A stretch of 64,000 nucleotides of DNA from an uncultured Phocaeicola sp. (GCA_944321335.1 CALUKX010000001.1:1-64000); one strand, 5' to 3'. Shown: positions 44,090 through 53,599, numbered from the stretch's first letter. Program-made: numbers and translations. The notes: generated from the sequence alone by a model not told the origin.

Positions 44090-46564
44090 ATGAAAAAGAC
44101 ATCATTTGTTGTATTGGCCCTTATGGCTTGTCTCGCTTCCAATGCTCAGAAAGTGCAGCAGACCGCCAAGGGTGTTTCGTTTCAAACGGCTGGACCGGCC
44201 TTGTATGGAGAGGTTATCTTCTATTCTCCTTCCATTGTACGTGTGGTGAAATATCCGTCGGCTCAGGCTCCCGAGAAAAAGAGTTATGCTGTAGTGAAGA
44301 CTCCCGAACAGGTGAAATTCGATTATTCTCTCGATGGAAATATCTGTACGCTGAAGAGTGAAGCCGTAAGTGTAACGTTGGATGCTGTTACAGGTAAGGT
44401 TTCTTTCAATTCTCCCGATGGAAAGCAGCTGTTTGCCGAAAAGGAGCATGGCACGAACTTTATTCCTTTCAATGATGCCGGTAAATCCAGCTATTCAGTC
44501 AGCCAGGCATTCTTGTTGCAGCCCGATGAAGTGATTTACGGATTGGGACAGCGTCAGAGCGGTGCCATGAACCATCGGAACCAGCAGCTTCATCTTTCCA
44601 ATGTCAATACCAATATTTGTATTCCGTATTTCACATCAGAAAAGGGATATGGAGTGTATTGGGACAATCCCGGTGTTTCTGAGTTCAGCGATACGCCGTA
44701 TCAGACTTCTTTCTCCTCTCAAGTGGGACTTTGTTCCGATTATTATTTCATGTATAAGGATGGTACACAGGATGGTGTCATCAGTTGTATCCGTACGTTG
44801 ACCGGAAAGGCTACCATGTTTCCTTTATGGACAATGGGTTATTGGCAGTGCCGCGAACGCTATAAAAGTCCCGATGAACTTTGTGATGTGCTCGACAAAT
44901 ACCGGGATCTGAAGATTCCGTTGGATGGAATCGTACAGGATTGGCAGTATTGGGGATGCGATTCCAACTGGAATGCCATGAAATTCATGAATCCGCGCTA
45001 TATCAATAAGATGGGTGATAAGGAGTGGATGCGTTACCTGCCTAACGGTGAGGATCCGAATGCCAAGTATGGCACGCCACGTATCAAGAGCCCGAAGGAG
45101 ATGGTTGACTATGTGCATAAGAACAATGCGCATCTGATGATTTCAGTTTGGGCTAGTTTTGGCCCTTGGACAGACCAGTATAAGGAATTGAAGGCCATGA
45201 ACGGTTTGATTCCGTTCGAAACCTGGCCGCCGAAGGGTGGTGCTGCGCCTTACGACCCGTTCAATGAAAAGGCTCGCGATTTGTACTGGCGTTATTTGAG
45301 CGACTTGTATAATCTGGGTATCGATGCGTGGTGGACCGACTCTACTGAACCCGACCACCTGAATCCGAAAGACAGTGATTTCGATATGCCTACAGCCGAC
45401 GGCAGTTTCCGTTCCGTACACAACGCTTTCCCGTTGTTGTCCAACCGCGGTATTTATGAACATCAGCGTGCGGTATCGGATAGCAAGCGCCTTTTCCTCA
45501 TGACCCGTTCTTCTTATTTCGGACAGCAGCGTTACGGATCATTCAGCTGGAGCGGTGATGTATCGTCCAACTGGTATGTATTGCGTCAGCAGATTCCGGC
45601 AGGCCTGAACTATACCTTGTGCGGTATCCCGTTCTGGAGCACCGATTTGGGCGGTTTCTTCGGTTGGGATTATAACAACGACTGTACCGATGTCGCTTAC
45701 CAGGAACTGCATGCCCGTTGGTTCCAGTGGGGTTGTTTCCAGCCGCTTATGCGTAATCATTGCTCTTCTCCGATGATGAACGAAATCGATTTGTTCGGGA
45801 AAGAAGGCGATTGGGCATACGATGTTCAAAAACGTTTTGTATATTTGCGATATCGTTTGTTGCCTTACATCTATAGTCTCGACGGAGCTGTAGTACAGGA
45901 AGATGGTACTATTATGCGTCCGTTGGTTATGGATTTCGCTTCCGACCGGAAAGCGATTCAGCTCGATGATGAATATATGTTTGGCAAACAGCTGTTGGTG
46001 TGTCCTGTAACTGAACCTTTGTATACCAAACAGGGTGCCGACAGAAAAGGTATCGCTCTGGTAGACGATATTGCCCAAGCATCCAAACCGTTTGAAGTGT
46101 ATTTGCCGAAGGGAACTTCATGGATTGATTTCTGGACGAACGAACGGGTTGAAGGCGGTCGTACCGTCAACCGTGATTGTCCTGTCAGTCTGATGCCGCT
46201 TTATGTCAAAGCCGGAAGTATTTTGCCGTTAGGTCCTGAAGTCCAGTATTCTACTGAAAAGAAATGGGATAATCTGGATATCTGTATTTATCCGGGTGCC
46301 GATGGTAAGTTTACTCTTTACGAAGACGAATTCGACAATTACAATTATGAAAAGGGGATGTTTGCTACAATTGAATTTACATGGGACGATGCTGCACGTA
46401 CATTGACTATCGCCGACCGCAAAGGTTCATATCCGAAGATGCTGAAGAACCGTAACTTCCGTATCACTGTGATGGAAGCGGGAAAACCTTCGGCAGAAAA
46501 GGTTTTGCAAAAGGCTGATAAGCAAGTACGTTACAACGGTCACAAGCTCATTGTCAAATTGTAA
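44090..46564 (+). CDS. GH31 alpha-glycosidase, alpha-xylosidase-like
   Basis: An 824-residue secreted enzyme (signal peptide FVVLALMACLASNA). After the N-terminal beta domain (galactose-mutarotase-like and GH31 N) comes the barrel with the nucleophile Asp417 in WWTDSTEPD and the acid/base Asp490 in SWSGDVSSNW. Proximal and distal C-terminal beta domains follow. WWTDSTEP and the long loops are more like alpha-xylosidases than alpha-glucosidases, but the exact substrate is not proven. It lies behind the propeller-AraC regulator and ahead of a GH127 enzyme, suggesting attack on plant cell-wall glycans. Confidence 0.88.
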   Translation: MKKTSFVVLALMACLASNAQKVQQTAKGVSFQTAGPALYGEVIFYSPSIVRVVKYPSAQAPEKKSYAVVKTPEQVKFDYSLDGNICTLKSEAVSVTLDAVTGKVSFNSPDGKQLFAEKEHGTNFIPFNDAGKSSYSVSQAFLLQPDEVIYGLGQRQSGAMNHRNQQLHLSNVNTNICIPYFTSEKGYGVYWDNPGVSEFSDTPYQTSFSSQVGLCSDYYFMYKDGTQDGVISCIRTLTGKATMFPLWTMGYWQCRERYKSPDELCDVLDKYRDLKIPLDGIVQDWQYWGCDSNWNAMKFMNPRYINKMGDKEWMRYLPNGEDPNAKYGTPRIKSPKEMVDYVHKNNAHLMISVWASFGPWTDQYKELKAMNGLIPFETWPPKGGAAPYDPFNEKARDLYWRYLSDLYNLGIDAWWTDSTEPDHLNPKDSDFDMPTADGSFRSVHNAFPLLSNRGIYEHQRAVSDSKRLFLMTRSSYFGQQRYGSFSWSGDVSSNWYVLRQQIPAGLNYTLCGIPFWSTDLGGFFGWDYNNDCTDVAYQELHARWFQWGCFQPLMRNHCSSPMMNEIDLFGKEGDWAYDVQKRFVYLRYRLLPYIYSLDGAVVQEDGTIMRPLVMDFASDRKAIQLDDEYMFGKQLLVCPVTEPLYTKQGADRKGIALVDDIAQASKPFEVYLPKGTSWIDFWTNERVEGGRTVNRDCPVSLMPLYVKAGSILPLGPEVQYSTEKKWDNLDICIYPGADGKFTLYEDEFDNYNYEKGMFATIEFTWDDAARTLTIADRKGSYPKMLKNRNFRITVMEAGKPSAEKVLQKADKQVRYNGHKLIVKL

Positions 46565-46579
46565 TAAATAGAATCAGTC

Positions 46580-46625
46580 GACAGCCTCCGGTTCTGATTG
46601 AAGGAGCCGGAGGTTTGTCTTTTTT
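46580..46625 (+). terminator. Terminator between GH31 and GH127 genes
   Basis: GACA-GCCTCCGG and CCGGAGG-TTTGTC arms close a 15-base loop and are followed by a T run. It may only attenuate, since the next gene starts 20 bases later with no clear promoter. Confidence 0.75.
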
Positions 46626-46644
46626 AAAGCAAATAATTGTGGTT

Positions 46645-48978
46645 ATGAAGAAATTTTGGTTAGGAAGTTTGGTCTGGCTGGCAGCAATCCCGACATTCGG
46701 ACAGTTGCCGCAAGTAGTGAAACCTTTTGCCGTGTCGGAAGTACGGCTTACGGATAGTCCGTTCAAACATGCGGAAGATTTGGATATTTGCTACCTGTTG
46801 GCTTTGAATCCGGATCGTTTGTTGGCTCCATACCTGAAGGAAGCCGGATTATCTCCGAAAGCGGAAAATTATCCCAATTGGGAGAATACCGGACTCGACG
46901 GACATGTGGGAGGACATTATTTGTCGGCTTTGTCTTACATGTATGCCGCTACCGGCAATGCCGAAATCAAGACGCGGTTGGATTATTACCTGAGTGAATT
47001 GAAACGTTGTCAGGATGCGGCCGGCGACGGTTACCTGTGTGGAGTCCCGGGCGGACGGGCCATGTGGCAGGACATTGCTGCGGGGAAAATTGCAGCCGGA
47101 GCTTTCGACCTGAACAAAAAATGGGTGCCGCTTTATAATATCCACAAGATTTATGCAGGCCTGCGTGATGCTTATCTCATTGCAGGGAGCGAAGATGCCA
47201 AGGAAATGTTGGTCAAGCTGACCGACTGGATGATCGGCGTTGTTTCCAAGCTTAGCGATGAACAGATTCAGGATATGTTGCGCAGCGAACATGGAGGACT
47301 TAACGAAACCTTTGCCGATGTGGCGGCTATTACGGGCGACAAGCGTTACCTGAAACTGGCGCATCAGTTCTCTCACGACATTGTGTTGCTGCCGCTTCTG
47401 AAACATGAGGATGTCTTGACCGGTATGCATGCCAATACCCAGATTCCGAAAGTGATCGGTTTCAAGCGTATTGCCGATATTGAGGGGAATCAGGATTGGA
47501 GCGAAGCGGCCCGTTTCTTCTGGGAGACGGTGGTCGACAACCGCAGTATTTCCATCGGGGGAAACAGTACTTACGAACATTTCCATCCGGCCAACGATTT
47601 CTCCAGCATGATAAACAGCGAACAGGGACCGGAAACCTGTAATACTTACAATATGTTGCGTCTGACCAAGATGCTCTATCAGACCAGCGGTGAGTCGGAT
47701 TACATGGATTATTACGAACGGGCGTTGTATAACCATATCCTTTCTACGCAAGACCCGGTACAGGGAGGTTTCGTGTATTTCACTCCGATGCGTTCCGGCC
47801 ATTACAGGGTTTATTCTCAGCCACAGACCAGCTTCTGGTGTTGTGTGGGTTCGGGTATGGAAAACCATGCCCGTTACGGGGAGATGATTTATGCGTCACG
47901 TCCGGGTGAATTGCTGGTCAATCTGTTTATTCCTTCTACGTTGGAATGGAAAGAGGAAGGTGTTTCGTTTACACAACAGAACCGTTTCCCGCAGGAAGAA
48001 TCGACTTCGCTTATCGTTCATGCTTCGAAACCGAAGAAACTGACTGTCAGTTTCCGTTATCCGGCATGGGCGGCTCAGGCTGAACCGCAGGTAAAGGTCA
48101 ACGGTGAAGTTGTGAAATCCGACTTGAAAGATGGATATGTGAGTATCAAACGGACTTGGAAGGATGGCGATAAGGTGGAACTTGCTTTGCCGATGAAGCT
48201 CCGTGTAATGCAGTTGCCCGACAAATCTCCGTATTATTCGTTCCTCTATGGCCCGATTGTACTGGCTGCCGAGATGGGCAAGGATCGTCAGGACGGTTTG
48301 TTTGCCGATGACAGCCGTGGCGGACATATTGCTGCCGGTCCCCGTATGCCGTTGCAACAGATGCCGATGGTGGTCGGCTCTCCGGAAGAGATTCTGGATC
48401 ATCTGACTCCGGTGGAAGGCGAACCGCTGAACTTTACTTTGAAGGGAGTATCGCCCGAACAGTATGAGGGGATGCGTCTGAAACCTTTCTATCAGTTGTA
48501 CGAATGTCGTTACATGGTTTATTGGGAAGTGGTTTCGCCCGAAGAACTGCAACACCGGCAGGCCGAACTGCAGCGTCAGGAGAAGGAACGCGCCGCTTTG
48601 GATGCCATGACTGCAGATAAGGTGATCTGCGGGGAACAGCAACCGGAAAGCGATCATTTTATCCGTATGGAACGTTCGAATACCGGAAATGATAACGGCG
48701 TGCATTGGCGTGAAACGGAAGCTTCGTTCAGTTATCGGATGAAGGCGAATGGGAAAGCGGTAACTGCCGTACGCATCAGCCTGTTGCCGGATAATACTCG
48801 TGACGCCAAGGTTGTGGTAAACGGAAAGGAAATCGGTGTCTTGAAGGGAACTGAATCTGTTCAGGTATTGGAATTGCCCGACGCTTTGCAGCACGAAACG
48901 GAATGGACGGTTCAGATTGCCAAAGCCGGTTCACCTGTCACTTTACGCATTACGGAAGTACGTCTGGTAAAGCCTTGA
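46645..48978 (+). CDS. GH127 beta-L-arabinofuranosidase-like enzyme
   Basis: A 777-residue protein from the ATG at 46645; the frame opens at 46615 inside the terminator hairpin, so I prefer the later ATG. It has a signal peptide (LGSLVWLAAIPTFGQ) and an (alpha/alpha)6 barrel. GH127 enzymes use a zinc-bound cysteine as nucleophile; the expected residues are visible in GPETCNTYNMLRL (Glu and Cys) and FWCCVGSGMENH (Cys-Cys). Beta-sandwich domains follow. It should remove beta-L-arabinofuranose from plant glycoproteins or pectin side chains. Confidence 0.9.
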   Translation: MKKFWLGSLVWLAAIPTFGQLPQVVKPFAVSEVRLTDSPFKHAEDLDICYLLALNPDRLLAPYLKEAGLSPKAENYPNWENTGLDGHVGGHYLSALSYMYAATGNAEIKTRLDYYLSELKRCQDAAGDGYLCGVPGGRAMWQDIAAGKIAAGAFDLNKKWVPLYNIHKIYAGLRDAYLIAGSEDAKEMLVKLTDWMIGVVSKLSDEQIQDMLRSEHGGLNETFADVAAITGDKRYLKLAHQFSHDIVLLPLLKHEDVLTGMHANTQIPKVIGFKRIADIEGNQDWSEAARFFWETVVDNRSISIGGNSTYEHFHPANDFSSMINSEQGPETCNTYNMLRLTKMLYQTSGESDYMDYYERALYNHILSTQDPVQGGFVYFTPMRSGHYRVYSQPQTSFWCCVGSGMENHARYGEMIYASRPGELLVNLFIPSTLEWKEEGVSFTQQNRFPQEESTSLIVHASKPKKLTVSFRYPAWAAQAEPQVKVNGEVVKSDLKDGYVSIKRTWKDGDKVELALPMKLRVMQLPDKSPYYSFLYGPIVLAAEMGKDRQDGLFADDSRGGHIAAGPRMPLQQMPMVVGSPEEILDHLTPVEGEPLNFTLKGVSPEQYEGMRLKPFYQLYECRYMVYWEVVSPEELQHRQAELQRQEKERAALDAMTADKVICGEQQPESDHFIRMERSNTGNDNGVHWRETEASFSYRMKANGKAVTAVRISLLPDNTRDAKVVVNGKEIGVLKGTESVQVLELPDALQHETEWTVQIAKAGSPVTLRITEVRLVKP

Positions 48979-49036
48979 ACCGACGTAGATTCGGTAACGT
49001 TCTGCATACATAGTGATTTATTGATGGTTGTCCGGC

Positions 49037-49888
49037 TCAAATGTTCCGTGCGGCCTTGATTGTCATGTCCAGAAAGAATTGTACCCAACGTTCGTATTCT
49101 TCCGTTTCGTGAATGTATTGCAATCCGGCATAGTATATGTCGCTGTGCCGGTTCAGTGCTTTCGACAGAGGAAGGACCGGCGCATCCAAGAGGCCGTTGT
49201 CTATCAGGAAAAGGGTATTGACAAGGCGTCCGGCCCGTCCGTTTCCGTCGATGAACGGATGGATGGTTTCGAACTGATAATGTATCAGGGCTGCCTTGAC
49301 CAACGGATGTTCCCTTTCATCGTAATGGATGTACCGTTCCCAGTCGGTAAGTGCCGGAATCATGTCTTCTTCCACAGGAGGGACGAACAGGGCATCCTTC
49401 AGTCCGCATCCTGTTTTGCCTATCCAGGTAGGTGAGGAGCGGAACTCTCCCGGGTATTTCTTTTCATAACTGTTGCCGCTGCACATCAGATAGTGTGCAT
49501 TCTTGATTAGTCTTGTGCTTAGCGGTAAATCGGCCAGCTCGTCGACGGCATAACGGGTGGCTTTTTCCAAGTTCTGTATGTCTTCAGCCAGAACCGGGTC
49601 GTCGTTGCTCATGAAAGAGATAAAACCGAACGACAAGGGTTGTTTACCGGCTGCCAGATAACAGGATGATTCGGCTTCGTCGGCTATCATCTTGTTGGTC
49701 TCTTCGGCCGACAGGCAACCGACATGCTCGTTCAATCTTTTCAGTTCCGCTTCGGCTGAGGCAATCAATTTATCTATTTCAGCGGTATGAGAAATTTCTA
49801 TGTCTGAAAGCGGAGTCGGAACATACGATTTGAACATCCGTTCCCCCGACAGGTTTTTCCGGTAAAATCCCATTGGTCGTTCAATCAT
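49037..49888 (-). CDS. Fic-domain protein adenylyltransferase
   Basis: The 283-residue protein has an N-terminal Fic_N-like region and a Fic core with the full catalytic motif HPFIDGNGRAGR (His210 is the base). The flap lies in SSPTWIGKTG. Such enzymes move AMP from ATP to hydroxyl side chains of target proteins. The segment that normally carries the inhibitory (S/T)xxxE(G/N) motif here reads EAESSCYLAAG (71-81) and lacks the glutamate. It is the last gene on the minus strand after two sirtuin-like genes, 46 bases behind the nearer one. Targets are unknown. Confidence 0.9.
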   Translation of the reverse strand: MIERPMGFYRKNLSGERMFKSYVPTPLSDIEISHTAEIDKLIASAEAELKRLNEHVGCLSAEETNKMIADEAESSCYLAAGKQPLSFGFISFMSNDDPVLAEDIQNLEKATRYAVDELADLPLSTRLIKNAHYLMCSGNSYEKKYPGEFRSSPTWIGKTGCGLKDALFVPPVEEDMIPALTDWERYIHYDEREHPLVKAALIHYQFETIHPFIDGNGRAGRLVNTLFLIDNGLLDAPVLPLSKALNRHSDIYYAGLQYIHETEEYERWVQFFLDMTIKAARNI

Positions 49889-49934
49889 TTATGTTTGTTT
49901 ATCAGATAGTTGTTACCTCGTATGGCGGGTATAA

Positions 49935-50630
49935 TTAGTTCTGCCGATTCTTCAGGGCTTCTTTCAAGTCATGGAGAGTGACGGCAATATCACCGGCCAG
50001 TCCGATAGACCGGTGTTCGATTTCTCTCGGGATATACAGCTCTTGAGCCAGGTTCAACGTAATGTAGGTAGCTTGTGGCTCTTGAGCTGTCAGCTGCATG
50101 AGCGGCAACTTGATGAGGCGGTTGCGCATGCCGATACCCAATTCCAGAATGACAAGCTTCTTGCCGTGATAACGGGTAAGGAATTCCTGCACCTGACGGT
50201 TCTTGTCTACTATCGGCTGATCGTTGCAGAGCTGTTCGAATGTTCCTTCAATTTCGAAAACCTTGTCGTCATCGAAGCCGGACAATTCGAGATGGGTATC
50301 TCCGTTGGAAGTCAGCACGAAATAGTCTTTACGGCTCACGATTTCCAATAGGTCCTTCATGACCTGCGACGGCTGATAGTCTTTTACCCAATACTTCACG
50401 AGGCGCTGCAGGAATTCCTGGCGGTCGTTTCCCTGATAGTATTGGAAGAAACATCCTTCGATGACGTTGCGGATACCGTATTTCTTCTGCAAGTCGCCGA
50501 ACTGACGCTGGAACATTTCATTGTTTGCGAATATATGATAACCTTCGGCAATCGAAAGGCCGTTGCTGGCTCCGATAAGGATTGCATCGGCTTGTGCCAA
50601 GGCTTCTGCAGTTTTTTGTATCAAGTCCAT
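49935..50630 (-). CDS. Class-M sirtuin-like protein, divergent, without zinc ribbon
   Basis: The 231 residues align with the neighbouring sirtuin-like gene along their length. The NAD-binding loop reads GASNGLSIAEG (20-30), the ribose-contact motif LTSNGD (106-111), and the usual HG/QG position is Glu128-Gly129. No pair of CxxC motifs is present, so the structural zinc is probably missing. The C-terminal VILELGIGMRNRLIKLPL matches class-M sirtuins, some of which act as protein ADP-ribosyltransferases. The changed residues make deacetylation unlikely. Upstream neighbour 26 bases away, Fic gene 46 bases downstream; all three are probably one operon. Confidence 0.8.
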   Translation of the reverse strand: MDLIQKTAEALAQADAILIGASNGLSIAEGYHIFANNEMFQRQFGDLQKKYGIRNVIEGCFFQYYQGNDRQEFLQRLVKYWVKDYQPSQVMKDLLEIVSRKDYFVLTSNGDTHLELSGFDDDKVFEIEGTFEQLCNDQPIVDKNRQVQEFLTRYHGKKLVILELGIGMRNRLIKLPLMQLTAQEPQATYITLNLAQELYIPREIEHRSIGLAGDIAVTLHDLKEALKNRQN

Positions 50631-50656
50631 AAATTAAGCTTCTGATTATTTGTTGA

Positions 50657-51559
50657 TTAATATACTCTCGACGGGTTGAAGATGTTCTTGCGGTCGAACG
50701 GCTCCAGCTTGTCGGTCGGTTTGCCCAACAGTTGCTTGAGTGTCAAGGCAATATCTTCTTCAATGGCCAGACTCTTCTTCGCAATTTCTTTCGGGATATA
50801 AGCGTGCTGCGGGTTGATGGTTACGTAGAAGGCATTCGGCCACTGATAAACCATGTTCATGAACGGTTCCTTAATGAACATCGGAGTCATCATACCTACA
50901 CCCAGTTCGAGGAACAATGTCTTCTTGCGCGAGTTCTTTTGCAGGAAGTCGGTATAGCGTTTCAGTTCCTTGCGGTAGAAACTGCCTTGCAGGAAGGTGT
51001 ACGAGCGTACCCAAGGTGCCATTTCACCGCCACAATGCGGACAACGTGGAATGAATTTGTTGGGCAGACGGTCGTTTTCAATGTAGTTGACCAGTTCGAA
51101 AACCTTCTCCTTGTTATAATATACCTTGTCGTGGCAAGGTTAGTCACACTGCCAGTAACGCCAGTCGCCTTGAATCGGCGTAACTTTGTCGGCCGGAAAC
51201 ACACGATAGAACTGAGTATCCTGATTGGTGGTAGCGATGTAATAGTTCTTGCCTTCCAGCAGTTCTGCCAAATCCTTGTAGTTCTCGCCGGTATAACAAT
51301 CATAGATATACTTGTTCAGACGGAGCATCAACGCCCACTTCTCGCCACTGGTCATCTTCGGGCAATAAAAGGCATCGAAGAAGTTGTACACCTTGTACTT
51401 GTCGGCCAATGAACCGGCTATCATGCGATACACTTCATCGTCCTGGTAATAGAACTTGAAACCCGATGCAGCCGACATACCCGATGCTCCACCGACTACA
51501 ATGGCATCGGCTTCCTCAATCTTTCTTCTCAATAAATCGATTTTCTCTTGTGCAACCAT
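50657..51559 (-). pseudogene. Class-M sirtuin (SirTM-like) gene interrupted by an in-frame TAA
   Basis: Read through codon 140, the gene codes for about 300 residues in one frame. The NAD loop is GGASGMSAASG (23-33), the TTNQD motif (110-114) is intact, and the catalytic HG is replaced by Gln130-Gly131 in QGD, as in ADP-ribosylating SirTM proteins. The zinc ribbon would use Cys138, Cys142 (in PCHDK) and CPHC. The TAA at 51142-51140 falls between the first two cysteines, where relatives carry Lys or Gln (QCSKPCH pattern). One base change from AAA or CAA explains it. The C-terminal part LFLELGVGMMTPMFIKEPF is preserved, so the stop is recent or a sequencing error. A -7 box and dyad lie just upstream. 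Confidence 0.85.
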
Positions 51560-51589
51560 ACATTAATTTTCTCCTTTTTTATCTGGTTG

Positions 51590-51621
51590 CAAAATTACTT
51601 GGATTTCAAGGGAATATCCCT
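51590..51621 (-). promoter_or_regulatory. Promoter and dyad of the sirtuin-Fic operon
   Basis: On the minus strand TAATTTTG (51597-51590) fits the -7 box. The dyad AGGGA-ATA-TCCCT (51609-51621) covers the -33 region, where a regulator such as the AraC protein upstream could bind. No canonical TTTG is present, which fits dependence on an activator. Confidence 0.5.
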
Positions 51622-51655
51622 ACCATTTTTTGCTTGCTAACTACCAATTTGATAA

Positions 51656-52582
51656 CTAATGTTTCTCATTCCGGTATTCTTCCATGAATTGGGTGATGGT
51701 TTGCCCTGTCTGTTGCTTGAAGAAACGCATCAGATGGTTCGGCTCTGAGAAGTTCAGGCGGTAGGCGATTTCCTTGACCGACAGGTCGGAGAAGAGCAGA
51801 TTGTTCTTGACTTCCTGCAGCAGACGTTGCTTGAGCAGATGCATAGCTGTTACGCCAAACTCATTTTCTACTGCCTTGTTCAAGCACACCCGGCTGATTC
51901 CCATCATCTCGGCATAATCGTTTACACGTACTTTCCGGGTGATGTTCTTTTCCAGCAGCTGTTTGTACTGATAGGCATAATTGTTCTGAGGAGGAGCGAA
52001 CGGAAGCTGGAACAGGCGGGCGTAATAGCGGTTCAGCAACAGCAGGAACTGATACAAGTAGGCCACAATCATGTGGTAGCTGTCGGCTACCGGTTCATGA
52101 AGCTCGTGTTTGGTAAGGCGCAGCAGTTGCAGCAACGGTTCCCGTTCGGCTTCGTTCATCTCGAAATAAGTGGGATGCTCGTTCTGATAACAGTAGAGCA
52201 GGCGATACATGAAATATTTGTCGGACAGGAAGTTATTGATAAATTCTTCCTGAAAAATCAGGAACGTATAGTCAAGCTTGTCAATCTCCACATGCCATTC
52301 CTGTTGCTGATAAGGAGATATGATCAGCACCGTATCGTCGTGCAGCATCAGTTTCTTTCCCGAGAGGAACAGATGTCCCGATGCCTTGCGGAAAAAATAA
52401 AACTCGAAAAAGTCGGTCTTGTAACGCTTGTTCGCATTGAACCATCCCGGCTTTTCCCAGCTTTCGGCCGTATTCAGCAGAAAGTCCACGCCGCACGAAC
52501 TCTTCGAATATTTCACCAAAGAGATGTGTCGGGCATTCTTGTCGGGAAAAGCTCCCAGCATGTCGGAATATTTCAGATTCAT
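51656..52582 (-). CDS. AraC-family transcription regulator
   Basis: The 308-residue protein has an N-terminal cupin-like sensor part (about 15-170, with SGKKLMLHDDTVLIISPYQQQEWHVE) and two helix-turn-helix motifs at the C-terminus (VNDYAEMMGISRVCLNKAV, then LSVKEIAYRLNFSEPNHLMRFFKQQTG). It should bind DNA in response to a small ligand. It lies 96 bases upstream of the sirtuin genes on the same strand, so it is the best candidate to control them. A -7 box (TATCTTTG) is on the minus strand at 52638-52631. Confidence 0.9.
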   Translation of the reverse strand: MNLKYSDMLGAFPDKNARHISLVKYSKSSCGVDFLLNTAESWEKPGWFNANKRYKTDFFEFYFFRKASGHLFLSGKKLMLHDDTVLIISPYQQQEWHVEIDKLDYTFLIFQEEFINNFLSDKYFMYRLLYCYQNEHPTYFEMNEAEREPLLQLLRLTKHELHEPVADSYHMIVAYLYQFLLLLNRYYARLFQLPFAPPQNNYAYQYKQLLEKNITRKVRVNDYAEMMGISRVCLNKAVENEFGVTAMHLLKQRLLQEVKNNLLFSDLSVKEIAYRLNFSEPNHLMRFFKQQTGQTITQFMEEYRNEKH

Positions 52583-52663
52583 AATGCTTCGGGTTTTAGT
52601 TTATTCCGGCTGATTCGTGGCCGTCTTTTACAAAGATAGCTTTTCTCTTTGAATTTCAGCCTA

Positions 52664-53446
52664 TCAAAGTACGCCGAAATGTTTCAAAGCGTTCCAAACG
52701 CCATCTTCATCTACCGAAGTGGTGATGTAATCGGCTACAGCCTTGAGCGAATCGTTGGCATTGTCCATCGCTACGCCGATACCGGCACGTTTCACGATGG
52801 CGATATCATTTCCTCCGTCACCGAAAGCCATGGTTTCCGATATGTCGATACCGAGGTGTGCCGCAAGGGCTTCCAAGCCGACGGACTTGTCGATGCCTTT
52901 GGCTGTGATATCGGCAAAATCAGGGCACCAGCGGCTGGAAACGCATCCCGGAAGTTTCTGCATCAGTTCCTTTTCCGTTTCTTCAGTGATGACCGGAGTC
53001 AGTTGCAGGATACGTTGGGCAAGAATCGGCTCGAGAGGCACGTTCTCGTTCAAGTCCTGAACATTCAGCAATTGTTTGAATACACGGTCCACCTGTTCGT
53101 TGGAACGGTAGAAGGTAAGGTCTTTTTCACCCACAATCATACATGGGAAATCCAGTTCGTCGGCAAACTTCACTACAGCTTCCACTTCCTCCCGTGGCAT
53201 CGGGTTGCAGGCCACGAATTCATTCCCTATAAAGGAATAAGCCCCGTTGGTCGTGATGTACCCGTCTATCCATTCCTTGATGGCGTTGAGGTTGTTGATA
53301 AGTGAAAAAGGTCGGCCGGTAGAGATAAACACCTTGATGCCTTTTGCCTTTACCTGTCGGATGGCTTCGATAGCCGATTCAGAGATGGCGTGTGTATTGA
53401 AGCTGACTAGAGTTCCGTCGATATCAAAAAATAAAGCTTTGGTCAT
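52664..53446 (-). CDS. Cof-type HAD-IIB phosphatase
   Basis: The 260-residue enzyme carries HAD motif I (LFFDIDGTLVSFNTHA), motif II (VFISTGRPF) with the Arg typical of Cof proteins, a large alpha/beta IIB cap, and motif IV (MAFGDGGNDIAIVKRAGIGVAM). Members dephosphorylate sugar phosphates, flavin mononucleotide or pyridoxal phosphate; substrate unknown here. A TATCTTTG box on the minus strand (53493-53486) precedes it. Confidence 0.92.
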   Translation of the reverse strand: MTKALFFDIDGTLVSFNTHAISESAIEAIRQVKAKGIKVFISTGRPFSLINNLNAIKEWIDGYITTNGAYSFIGNEFVACNPMPREEVEAVVKFADELDFPCMIVGEKDLTFYRSNEQVDRVFKQLLNVQDLNENVPLEPILAQRILQLTPVITEETEKELMQKLPGCVSSRWCPDFADITAKGIDKSVGLEALAAHLGIDISETMAFGDGGNDIAIVKRAGIGVAMDNANDSLKAVADYITTSVDEDGVWNALKHFGVL

Positions 53447-53599
53447 ACTTGTCTGTATTAATGAATACTATGGCAATTTACGATGCAAAGATAAAAGGTT
53501 AGGCATTTCCGGGACCTATCTTTTTGGATGAAATATATACCATTTTGATAATTGATGGAAACTATAAATCCGCTTATAACCTGATTTTCTGAATTTGAT

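Noticed and set aside
51140..51142. Recoding of the TAA in the sirtuin gene
   Set aside because: Selenocysteine uses TGA and pyrrolysine TAG; TAA readthrough has no basis here, so mutation or error is simpler.
49935..51559. Canonical SirTM operon with macrodomain, GcvH-like and lipoate ligase genes
   Set aside because: None of the partner genes is found on either side.
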